Below, one piece after another: positions 7,713 to 15,225 of a stretch of 22,484 nt of DNA (position 1 is the stretch's first letter; each line of letters starts with the position of its first letter). The stretch is from an uncultured Peptostreptococcaceae bacterium (GTDB lineage Bacteria; Bacillota; Clostridia; Peptostreptococcales; Anaerovoracaceae). A program made the position numbers and the translations under genes. The notes under the pieces were generated by a model. The model was not told where the DNA came from and did no database searches. It was given only the letters and a program-made list of their open reading frames with translations. Location: positions 1 to 22,484 of the forward strand of contig CAJOQI010000127.1 of assembly GCA_905236895.1 (NCBI GenBank). The letters run 5' to 3'.

Positions 7713-8702
7713 TTATATTTTAATGCGGGTCCATTCGTATCCCGACTCGGTGCAATAGAGCAAGGTATCGCGATAGTTTTGATCCGTCTGATCATCATAG
7801 GATATTCCATAATAATTATACTGGGTGTGATGAAGGGCCCATTCGGGATCGTAGATGAGGCCGTCGATCTCCGCCCAGCCGTGCTCGCCGCTATTGCAGG
7901 CATACACTTCTTTATATCCAAGGGCCTTTGCCATATAGCAGAGAGCGGCTCCCATGCTAATGCAGTTACCCTTTCCCGTCATGAAAACATCTTCGGCGTA
8001 AACCATGGGCCAATCCATTCCCGTATAGTGTGGGTATCTGGCGTTGGTTTCCTCCTGGCTCTGAACAAAGTCCCAGCAGGCCTTTAGCTTTTGTTCCCTG
8101 GTCATCTTCTCGGTAGTGATTTCTTCGATTACCTTGAAGGCTCTGTAGAGAGTCATGTCCTTTGCCTTGGTTATGGTATTTGCCTTGCCGTTGACAACAA
8201 TCCACTCCACTCCATCCAGTTCCACGATTCCGCAGAATTTTTGATCCAAATAACCGTCGGTAACATACCAGGTTCCTTTGGAGTTTTCCGCCATGCCGGT
8301 GAAGCTATAGTCTATGGTTCCGTCGGTTATCTTCCACCAGCCTTCGGAATTCTTTGCCAAAGTATCGGCACTGAAATCCACCTTGCTGTCTTCAACATAC
8401 CACCAGTTTTCTTCACCCTTTATATATCCCTTGGCCAAGCCGTTGGTTTTTCCTGTCAGGAGACCGTCTTCAACCAGCCAGAATTCGTTCTTGTATTCTA
8501 TGAATCCGTTATAGCGGAAACGGGGTCCCTCTTCAATGGCGGGTATATCCCCTTGACCTCCGTCCAGACCATTGTTGATATTAATCCAGGGCCCAACCTC
8601 AGGATTATTGTCAATAACAAACTGGGCAGCCTCCACATTGGCCACCCCCATGAACAAGCATATTATTGCAATTATAGCTGTCCTTCTTTTAATTCTGCTC
8701 AT
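7713..8702 (-). CDS. Secreted transglutaminase-like protein with wall-binding-like repeats
   Basis: A protein of 329 residues from ATG 8702. A signal peptide (MSRIKRR, hydrophobic core, probable cut after NVEA near residue 25) sends it outside. Residues 74-170 hold four or so degenerate repeats of the type W-x-V-x-DG...G-x-A-x-N..GWW, resembling clostridial and choline-binding-like wall-binding repeats. Residues 185-320 are a transglutaminase-like/papain-fold domain with the triad in order: Cys247 in KGNCISM, His274 in GEHGWAEI, Asp285 in YDPEW. It could cross-link or cleave peptides at the cell surface. An upstream in-frame TTG (8720) would start inside the promoter -10, so I reject it. No Shine-Dalgarno precedes the ATG. 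It is the first gene of the operon with the acyltransferase pair and G5 lipoprotein, suggesting a joint role in modifying a wall-associated polymer. Confidence 0.85.
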   Translation of the reverse strand: MSRIKRRTAIIAIICLFMGVANVEAAQFVIDNNPEVGPWININNGLDGGQGDIPAIEEGPRFRYNGFIEYKNEFWLVEDGLLTGKTNGLAKGYIKGEENWWYVEDSKVDFSADTLAKNSEGWWKITDGTIDYSFTGMAENSKGTWYVTDGYLDQKFCGIVELDGVEWIVVNGKANTITKAKDMTLYRAFKVIEEITTEKMTREQKLKACWDFVQSQEETNARYPHYTGMDWPMVYAEDVFMTGKGNCISMGAALCYMAKALGYKEVYACNSGEHGWAEIDGLIYDPEWALHHTQYNYYGISYDDQTDQNYRDTLLYCTESGYEWTRIKI

Positions 8703-8711
8703 ACATCGTGT

Positions 8712-8740
8712 ATTATACAACTACCAAAAACCCTGTACAA
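8712..8740 (-). promoter_or_regulatory. Promoter of the envelope operon (near-leaderless)
   Basis: The minus strand reads TTGTAC (8735-8740), a 17-base spacer, then a perfect TATAAT (8712-8717). The ATG at 8702 begins nine bases after the -10, so transcription should start within about three bases of it and leave no space for a ribosome site. Confidence 0.8.
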
Positions 8741-8789
8741 TATTGAGAGGGCCTATTATTAAAAATATCTTCTTATTTTAGAGCAAACT

Positions 8790-8798
8790 TGTTATAAT
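8790..8798 (+). promoter_or_regulatory. Extended -10 promoter of the membrane-protein gene
   Basis: TG-T-TATAAT (TATAAT at 8793-8798) is an extended -10 with only a weak -35. It is divergent from the envelope-operon promoter and would give a leader of about 54 bases before the ATG at 8859. Confidence 0.55.
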
Positions 8799-8858
8799 TT
8801 TGTAGGGCTAAAGGCCCAATACCACTAAATATTGTTGTAGATTGGAAATGTGTGACTA

Positions 8859-10106
8859 ATGGATAAGTATGTAAAAAGAAAAGGTTTTACCCCCTCAAAG
8901 GCCTTCCTGATTCTGGCGGCGGTTTTGCTTCTTACAGCAGTGGTTGCCAATTCGGCCCTGCTCATGAAGGGCGTTAATACTTTCTACGGTCTGACGGGTA
9001 CCCTGATTTGTCTCTGGCTGGGCAGCGTTCTTGCCCTGATCGCCACTACAATAGGAAATTTCTTCCGCAGGGCGGTATGGAGCAGCAAAGGTTACGACGG
9101 CACTCCCGTAGTTGCTTTTCTTTGGATGATTGCCGACGGTAAAACCACTTCAACAAAGGACATTTTCCTGAACTTCGAATCAATGCTTCCTCGACAGCTT
9201 TTGGAAGACATCTCCGGCCAGGACGGAACTATTGCCGGGTCGGAAGTTATTACTGAGGTTTGCGAAACGGAAAAGGTGGTTTCTTCCTTGGAGTCCATTA
9301 TTCTCGCGGTTATTACAATCGTTATGTTGGTTTTAAGCCAGCTTGAAGTCTGCGTTGCTTCCGCCTTTGCCCTGGTTTTGGTGGCTGTTCTTAAGAGAAC
9401 CAGAGCAAAGACCTTCCACGGAGCCAATACCACAGCAAAGTATTACCAGGAAGATATGGGGATCTATTATGTAATTCGTCAGGCTGCAGCCATGGGTATT
9501 CCTCTGGACAATCTAATCGAGGAGTTTGGCGATACGGAGATGGAATATTTCCAGGACAGCATTTTTATTTCATATAGTTTGGCAGGCTGGGAGGGAATCT
9601 TCATGCAGAAGGCCCTTGCGGAAGATGGCAAGCCCATCCTGATTCCCGCCTTCACTTCTTTCTGCAAGAAGGAGAGAATGAGAAATTTCAATTATAAAGA
9701 AGCCGCCATCACAAACGAGAGGCTGAATCTTAACGATCTTCTGTTCTGCTTTCTGATGCTTCACGGACGTCCGGAGTCAAAGAAGGAAATGATCAGAGAA
9801 TATTACAATAAACTAACCGTGGGCGAAAGCGCCAGAGGACAGCTTATCCAGCAGGAGTTGGATTGGCACAAAGATATGCTGGAAGGAAAGAAGGTTGACT
9901 TAAATGCTCACCCCCTTCTTAAACCCGCAGCTTTTCTGAAACACTTCTCTTCCTATCAGGAACGAAAGAAAGAGATCGAAGAGAGAGTTCTCAAGGTTGC
10001 CGCCGAGGCAAAAGAAACGATTCCGGTTGAGGCGGCAGAGGCCGTTACGGTTGAGGCAGAGGCCGTTACGATTGAGGCAGAGGCCGTGGCGGAAGTAAAA
10101 GAATAA
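8859..10106 (+). CDS. Four-helix membrane protein, function unknown
   Basis: I do not recognise this 415-residue protein. Two hydrophobic helices lie at about 17-36 and 43-68, and a second pair at about 146-161 and 164-179, ending in basic LKRTRAK. Between the pairs is a 75-residue polar segment containing GYDGTPVVAFLWMIADGK (78-95). A soluble C-terminal region follows (about 185-385), rich in charged helices. The last 35 residues are a low-complexity Glu/Ala/Val tail made of repeats of the type VEAEAVT. The ribosome site is weak (GGAA about 14 bases upstream); the ATG is chosen because the first helix follows it directly. The gene stands alone: divergent from the envelope operon and convergent with the antiporter operon, with a shared terminator. 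The segment around residue 80 distantly recalls DUF2207-like membrane proteins, but I would not assign it. Confidence 0.8.
   Translation: MDKYVKRKGFTPSKAFLILAAVLLLTAVVANSALLMKGVNTFYGLTGTLICLWLGSVLALIATTIGNFFRRAVWSSKGYDGTPVVAFLWMIADGKTTSTKDIFLNFESMLPRQLLEDISGQDGTIAGSEVITEVCETEKVVSSLESIILAVITIVMLVLSQLEVCVASAFALVLVAVLKRTRAKTFHGANTTAKYYQEDMGIYYVIRQAAAMGIPLDNLIEEFGDTEMEYFQDSIFISYSLAGWEGIFMQKALAEDGKPILIPAFTSFCKKERMRNFNYKEAAITNERLNLNDLLFCFLMLHGRPESKKEMIREYYNKLTVGESARGQLIQQELDWHKDMLEGKKVDLNAHPLLKPAAFLKHFSSYQERKKEIEERVLKVAAEAKETIPVEAAEAVTVEAEAVTIEAEAVAEVKE
10026..10091 (+). repeat. In-frame tandem repeat in the C-terminal tail
   Basis: Three units of 24, 21 and 21 bases (10026-10049, 10050-10070, 10071-10091), each of the form RTTGAGGC...GAGGCCGT, encode V/I-EA-(A)EAVT. 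Length variation in whole codons suggests slippage or unequal exchange that keeps the frame. Confidence 0.8.
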
Positions 10107-10115
10107 GAAAAGGAA

Positions 10116-10160
10116 AAGCATCAGGCCTGCCGCCGGAAAGGGCAGGGCTGATGCTTTTTT
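10116..10160 (+). terminator. Bidirectional terminator between convergent genes
   Basis: A long stem pairs AAGCATCAG...CCTGCC (10116-10131) with GGGCAGG...CTGATGCTT (10140-10156) with one internal mismatch. It is followed by a U-run (to 10160) on the plus strand. On the minus strand the far side is also U-rich, so it probably ends both the 8859 gene and the antiporter operon (stop at 10180). Confidence 0.85.
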
Positions 10161-10179
10161 ATTGCTTTGGTATTTTGTT

Positions 10180-12159
10180 TTATCTTAATGTTGAAAATAG
10201 AATTGCCAGGAGAACCACTACCATGCCCAGGGCTGTCATCATAAGAGCGAAGGAGAAGTTGTCCAGAATTGGTTCTACGATAATTTGTCCGCGCTTTTTG
10301 ATCTTGTCCCAGTTGCTATGGTGCTTGGCTTCCGTTCGCCTTTCCTTCTCCCTAAAGAGCGTATGCCTTGAAAGAACGATGATTCCGTCCAAGCTGGCGG
10401 AGAAGAAAGCGGCGATCTTTTGGCCTATCTTCAGAAGGATCTTTGCAAGAGGTTCCGTAATGGTATTGTTTGCAAAGAAGGAAGCAAAGGCCCCTCCTAT
10501 TCCCGGTAAAACTTTTAGGAGCAGCGGGCGATAGAGCATATCCTCCAAATCCAGACCCTTAGGCCAAAGATCTACATAAACCTCCCTCTTCATGAGAATC
10601 TGTCTAACCACAATCAGATAAACCACAGCGCCGATTCCAAGGGAAATAAAGGCACCTTTTAGATTGGCGGCGGAGAATGCGTGGAAGTGGTGGAAGAATT
10701 CTTCCCCGGTCATTAGATGGGCAAGCTTACCCATTATGGATGGCTGTCCCAGAATTGGGAAGGCCAAGCCGGAAAGGATAATAACCATTGTGCTGACATA
10801 TCCCATGGAGGGTTTTGCTCTATCGTATTCTTCCTGACATTCAGGATTCTTTTCCACAAAAAGACATATAAATAGCTTAAGCATATATGCGAAGGTGAAG
10901 CCGCCGGAAACGAGGAATATCCATTCAACCGCTGTGAGAATTCCCGGAAGAAATCCATTAAAGGACCAGCCCAGGAGCTCAGCTTTTAATTCCAGGGCTT
11001 CCCTTGCAACTACCAGACCTTCGTGGAGAAGAGTTTTGCTTAAGTACCCGCTGAAGAAGGGAATTCCGCTTATTCCCATGGCTCCAAGAGCGAAGGGCAG
11101 CATAAAGAGCTTTCCTCTGCCGTAGCCTCTAATCTCATTCAAATTAAGTTTATGGAGATTCATTACCACTACGCCGGCAATCATGAAGAGGGTCAGCTTG
11201 ATTAGTGAGTGATTTACCATATGGAGCACAACTCCGTTATGAGCCAGCCCCTCAGCCTCTTTAGCCAAATGGAGAACCTCATGACTTAATGCCTGGGCGG
11301 CTTCAGTTCCATGGGCGCCGGACACCAGAGATGGATCGGCGGTAATTGCGGAAATAATTATCATGGTTCCGATTCCCACCAGGATAAATCCAATCTGGGA
11401 CATGGAGGAGCAAGCCAAAGTCCTCTTCAGGTTAACGGAGAAGAGAGCAAGAAGCGCACCAAGGGCCATGGTGATTGTTCCCGCAATCAGGATAATCAAT
11501 CCGAAGGGAACGGACAAAGCATCGTTACCCATAAACCCGGGCACCGCCGTCATAAGGATTCCGAAGATTCCTACCTTTGTTAGGATGCCGGAAAGAAGTG
11601 CCGACGCAGGAGACGGAGCAACGGGGTGAGACTTAGGCAGCCAAATATGAAGTGGGAACATGCCCGCCTTGGCGCCAAAGCCAAGAAGGATGCAGATGCC
11701 TGCAGCCATGATTGTTCCTTTGTTGGGGACTGCAAGAATTGCCTCGTGTAGTTCTCCGTAAGCCAGAGTCCCTGCCTCCATCTTCATCAAAGCCAAGCCC
11801 ATAAAGAGAATCAGGCCGCCGATTACGGCGATGAAGAAATAGGTCTTTGCTGCTCGAATTGCCTCCCCTGTTTCTTCGTGGATTACCCAGACGAAGGAGG
11901 TTAGTGACAGAATCTCGAAAAAGAAGAATGTTGTCATTAAGTCCGCGGAGAACATTACCCCTTCCGTTGCAGCAAAGGTAAGCAAGGTGAATGCAATATA
12001 TCTTTTCAGATGCTCCCTCTCATGATTGAAATACTCGAATGAGAAAATGCCCGTTAAGAGCCACATCCAAAAGGCGATAAAACCGTATGCAAGTCTGAAT
12101 CCGTCTAAGGTGAAATGAAGTCCATCCAGCAGAAGGATTTTGAAAATGATGTCCATCAT
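10180..12159 (-). CDS. NuoL/HyfB-type antiporter-like subunit (fourth ion-channel subunit)
   Basis: A 659-residue polytopic protein of the proton-conducting NuoL/M/N family, last in the Mrp-type operon. Channel residues are in place: Glu82 (FFFEIL), Lys164 (GFGAKAGMFP), Lys195 (LTKVG), Lys321 (HSLIKLTLF) and Lys375 (YLSKTL). The first glutamate comes about 50 residues earlier than in its three paralogues, so the usual first helices are missing. An upstream start is barred because the ATG already overlaps the preceding stop. Residues 275-310 form a His-containing loop. The C-terminal extension (about 525-659) has a long amphipathic stretch and a final helix (633-657), which recalls the lateral arm of NuoL. 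That resemblance is inference. ATGA overlap implies coupled translation. Confidence 0.88.
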   Translation of the reverse strand: MMDIIFKILLLDGLHFTLDGFRLAYGFIAFWMWLLTGIFSFEYFNHEREHLKRYIAFTLLTFAATEGVMFSADLMTTFFFFEILSLTSFVWVIHEETGEAIRAAKTYFFIAVIGGLILFMGLALMKMEAGTLAYGELHEAILAVPNKGTIMAAGICILLGFGAKAGMFPLHIWLPKSHPVAPSPASALLSGILTKVGIFGILMTAVPGFMGNDALSVPFGLIILIAGTITMALGALLALFSVNLKRTLACSSMSQIGFILVGIGTMIIISAITADPSLVSGAHGTEAAQALSHEVLHLAKEAEGLAHNGVVLHMVNHSLIKLTLFMIAGVVVMNLHKLNLNEIRGYGRGKLFMLPFALGAMGISGIPFFSGYLSKTLLHEGLVVAREALELKAELLGWSFNGFLPGILTAVEWIFLVSGGFTFAYMLKLFICLFVEKNPECQEEYDRAKPSMGYVSTMVIILSGLAFPILGQPSIMGKLAHLMTGEEFFHHFHAFSAANLKGAFISLGIGAVVYLIVVRQILMKREVYVDLWPKGLDLEDMLYRPLLLKVLPGIGGAFASFFANNTITEPLAKILLKIGQKIAAFFSASLDGIIVLSRHTLFREKERRTEAKHHSNWDKIKKRGQIIVEPILDNFSFALMMTALGMVVVLLAILFSTLR

Positions 12160-13625
12160 AATAATCCCTCCGCAATCTTTGTTAAGAAATCAAGGAGCGG
12201 CCCCGGGAAGACGCCAAAGATAATTTGGCAAGCCACGAAGATATATAGAGGAAGAAGCATCCTCCAACCGCCCTCGTCATTCCTTGGCTCTTCCATATAC
12301 CGATCCGTTCCCTCCACCGGGAAGAAGGCTCTCACGCTGACGGAGAGTCCGTAGATGGCGGAAAGAAATGCGGATACAATCAAAGCTCCTATTCCAATAT
12401 ATGCAGCCACGCTTCCCTCGGCCACTCCCGCAGTCAGCAATCTCCATTTGGAAACAAAGCATGCAAGGAGGGGCACTCCCAGGAGAGAAAGCGCACTGAT
12501 GGTATATGTAATAAAGGTATGGGGCATGATTCGTCCCACGCCGTTAATGTCCGAGATATTGGCTTTTCCCGTATGCTCCATAAAGGAACCGATGCACATA
12601 AAGAGGGTAATCTTGGTAAGGCTGTGGAAGACCAGATGAGCCATTCCCGCCAGCATTCCCTCGGGAGTTAGAAGCATGATTCCGAAAAGCATATATGACA
12701 GATTGCTGACCGTTGAATAAGCCAGCCTTCTTTTAACGTGTCTCTCCCTCACCGCCAGCACCGAGGTATAAACCAGGGTAAAGGAAGCCAGAATTAAACA
12801 AAGCACCTGAACCCAATTACCTTTAATCAGGTCCGGTCCGAATACATAATAGGTAACTCTAATTACAGAGAAGACGCCGGTATTAACAACCGCAACCGCG
12901 TGAAGAAGTGCAGTAACGGGAGTTGGTGCACAGGAGGCTGCCGGCAGCCAGGCGTAAAGTGGGAAGATGGCCGCTTTGATGCCGAAGCCCATAAAGGCGA
13001 AGATATAGATTATCCTCAGCATTTCCGTTGGTGCACCGCCAACCAAATCTCCTCCGAAGGCAAATAGTCCCGTCTCGCCGTAACGCCCCTCCACTATCAA
13101 AGCAACCAGGGCAAGGGCCGCACCACCGAAGAGATAGGCAGCATATTTACGGGCGGAGAAAAGACTTTCGTGGTTTTGATAATGGGCAACCAAGGGAAGT
13201 GTGGAAACGCTCAGCATCTCGAAGAAGATGAACAAGGTGAAAAGGCTTGCGGAGAAGCAAATCCCCAGGGCTGCACCGTAGGTGAGGATATAGAAGCCGA
13301 AGAAGGAACGCTGTCTATTGTCGTGCTCCATATAGGAGAATGAATAGAGCAGCACGATGGGCCACATGAGGGAAACCAAAACCGCGTAGAGTTTTCCCAA
13401 GCCGTCCACTCCAAAGGCAACCTTAAATCCCGGGGCAAACTCATAGAGCATAGCCGGGTCTCCGGGCAGCTTAAATACAAGCATCAAAACCACAGCGGTG
13501 GTTATGATAGCCACAGTTTCTATATATGTATGAAGCCTATGAACCGTCTTGAAAGGAATTCCAAGACAGGCCAGGCCTCCCAAGGTGGGAATCAGTATGG
13601 CAATTATTAATGCCAGTGACGTCAT
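12156..13625 (-). CDS. NuoL/MrpA-type antiporter-like subunit (third ion-channel subunit)
   Basis: A 489-residue membrane protein with about 14 hydrophobic helices, of the NuoL/M/N antiporter-like family. Conserved positions are Glu136 (FFEMLSV), Lys217 (GFGIKAAIFP), Lys338 (HSLTKITLF) and Lys393 (FVSKWRL). In the APTPVTALLHAVAVVNTG block it carries His242 and has Asn248 where its three paralogues in this operon have a lysine. The histidine in that block is typical of the NuoL/MrpA branch, so this is the most MrpA-like subunit. The C-terminal NuoJ-like part of true MrpA is not attached; it is encoded upstream as separate genes. The start overlaps the previous stop by four bases. Confidence 0.9.
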   Translation of the reverse strand: MTSLALIIAILIPTLGGLACLGIPFKTVHRLHTYIETVAIITTAVVLMLVFKLPGDPAMLYEFAPGFKVAFGVDGLGKLYAVLVSLMWPIVLLYSFSYMEHDNRQRSFFGFYILTYGAALGICFSASLFTLFIFFEMLSVSTLPLVAHYQNHESLFSARKYAAYLFGGAALALVALIVEGRYGETGLFAFGGDLVGGAPTEMLRIIYIFAFMGFGIKAAIFPLYAWLPAASCAPTPVTALLHAVAVVNTGVFSVIRVTYYVFGPDLIKGNWVQVLCLILASFTLVYTSVLAVRERHVKRRLAYSTVSNLSYMLFGIMLLTPEGMLAGMAHLVFHSLTKITLFMCIGSFMEHTGKANISDINGVGRIMPHTFITYTISALSLLGVPLLACFVSKWRLLTAGVAEGSVAAYIGIGALIVSAFLSAIYGLSVSVRAFFPVEGTDRYMEEPRNDEGGWRMLLPLYIFVACQIIFGVFPGPLLDFLTKIAEGLL

Positions 13626-15181
13626 ACAATTCCTCCAAACATAGCAACAAGAGAATTACCGAAGAGTCCGATAACCAGGGAGATTAAGCAAAGGCCAATC
13701 AAAGGGAGCCACATCATGGCAGGTGCCTTTTCGAAGGGGCCTTTCTTCTGCTCGCCGGCAGCAGCGTGGGCGTGATCGCCACCCTTGCCGTCCCGGTCTG
13801 AATGGGCATTGTCGCCACCCTTGCCGTCCCGGTCGCCGTGACCGTGACCGTGGCCCTCCCCTTCCTCGTGACCGGGGAAGAAGCCGTCGATTACCACCGG
13901 GAAAAGATTGCCCGCGGTAAGGAGGGCTGAAACCAGCAGCACGATTGGAGCCAGAGCCGACAGGAATCCCAGGCCGGAATTAAGGGCGGCCTGAGCCAAA
14001 TGCCATTTGGATGTGAATCCACCCATGGGGGGGATTCCAACCAGAGACATGGCGGCGAAGAAGAAGGCCCAGAGAATCATGGGAGATGTCTTCCCTATTC
14101 CCTTAAGTTCCCTAACGTCTCTCTTCTTATATAGATAGATGAATGCTCCGGCGCAAAGAAAAAGGCAGGCTTTGGAAGCGGCGTGCTGCATCATCTGAAG
14201 CAGTCCACCCTGAAGACCCTCCTGAGTAAGGAGGGCCATTCCCAGCATCACATAGGAAATCTGGGAGATGGTTGAGTAAGCCAATCTCTTCTTCAATATC
14301 TTTTCGCCGAAGGCCATCATTGATCCCATGAAAATGGTTAATAGTGCTATTCCAATCCAAGCGTACTGAACCCAGGTTCCTCTTAAGAAGTCCGCACCGA
14401 CGGAATAGAAAACAAAGCGGATTATTACCAGCACTCCGGATTTTGCTATTATTCCGGAAAGCAAAGCAGACGCCGGTGCCGGGGCGATTGGGTGAGCCGT
14501 AGGCAGCCAGCCGTGCATAGGATACATACCGGCTTTGGTGCCGTATCCCAGAATTGCCAGGAAGAAGGCAACCAAGAGAATGGTCTGATTGCCGGAGGCC
14601 TTTGCTGCATCCAGCACTCCTCCGGGAACAAAGGCAGAGGGATCCTGGGAATATGAATATAAGAAGAATACTCCAAGGAGACCCAACAAAGCACCGCCGA
14701 TGGAATAGAATAAGTATTTTAGACCTGCTGCCACGGCCTCCTTGCTTTGTTCGTGGAGAACCAAGGGAACGGTGGTCAGGGTGGTAAGTTCGAAGGCAAA
14801 GTAAATGGTCACCAAGTTTGCGGAGGAACAAACGGCAATCAGCGCACCAAGGGAAATAAAATAGAATGCCAGGAAAGTAGGCACATGCTCTTCTATCTTG
14901 AGATAGACGAAGGCGTAAACCAGGGTAAGGGTATAAAGCAAAAGCACAGCGGCCAGGAACCACTTCCCTACCACGTCCATATCAAAGGCAAAACTTACCT
15001 TTGGAGACAGGGTGAAGAGGGTTATTGGTTTCCCTGCTACCATTGATGCTATGGCAAAGATATCCGTTAGGATTATTCCCAACATATAGGGCCCCTTGGG
15101 CCATGTTTCCTGCTTCCCAAACTTGACGAACAGTATAGTTCCCCAAGCAATCGGGAAGATGAAGGCTAAAAGATATAACAT
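13622..15181 (-). CDS. NuoM/MrpD-type antiporter-like subunit with His-rich loop (second ion-channel subunit)
   Basis: A 519-residue proton-conducting-type membrane subunit. Channel residues are Glu131 (FAFELTTL), Lys216 (GYGTKAGMYP), Lys247 (IIAKSG), Lys337 (HAASKACLF) and Lys392 (FTSKWHL). Between the penultimate and last helices lies an unusual loop (438-473) with HGHGHG followed by two 12-residue units, DRDGKGGDNAHS and DRDGKGGDHAHA. Such a loop could bind a divalent metal or respond to pH, but this is inference. A strong GGAGGG lies just before the ATG. A 44-base gap to mrpD is the largest spacing in the operon, and I see no promoter in it. Confidence 0.9.
   Translation of the reverse strand: MLYLLAFIFPIAWGTILFVKFGKQETWPKGPYMLGIILTDIFAIASMVAGKPITLFTLSPKVSFAFDMDVVGKWFLAAVLLLYTLTLVYAFVYLKIEEHVPTFLAFYFISLGALIAVCSSANLVTIYFAFELTTLTTVPLVLHEQSKEAVAAGLKYLFYSIGGALLGLLGVFFLYSYSQDPSAFVPGGVLDAAKASGNQTILLVAFFLAILGYGTKAGMYPMHGWLPTAHPIAPAPASALLSGIIAKSGVLVIIRFVFYSVGADFLRGTWVQYAWIGIALLTIFMGSMMAFGEKILKKRLAYSTISQISYVMLGMALLTQEGLQGGLLQMMQHAASKACLFLCAGAFIYLYKKRDVRELKGIGKTSPMILWAFFFAAMSLVGIPPMGGFTSKWHLAQAALNSGLGFLSALAPIVLLVSALLTAGNLFPVVIDGFFPGHEEGEGHGHGHGDRDGKGGDNAHSDRDGKGGDHAHAAAGEQKKGPFEKAPAMMWLPLIGLCLISLVIGLFGNSLVAMFGGIV
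13767..13834 (-). repeat. 36-bp duplication encoding the His/Asp/Gly loop
   Basis: Two 32-base near-identical stretches (13767-13798 and 13803-13834) lie 36 bases apart and encode the two 12-residue units of the histidine-rich loop. Confidence 0.85.
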
Positions 15182-15225
15182 ATTTCCCTCCGATTAATCA
15201 CTATATCTTTTTTCATTTATCGCAA

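Noticed and set aside
8700..8720. Upstream TTG start for the transglutaminase-like protein
   Set aside because: The TTG overlaps the promoter -10 and would not be transcribed. The signal peptide starts properly at the ATG at 8702.
8091..8762. 223-codon plus-strand open frame
   Set aside because: It lies antisense to the transglutaminase-like gene and extends through its promoter. It is a shadow of the real coding strand.
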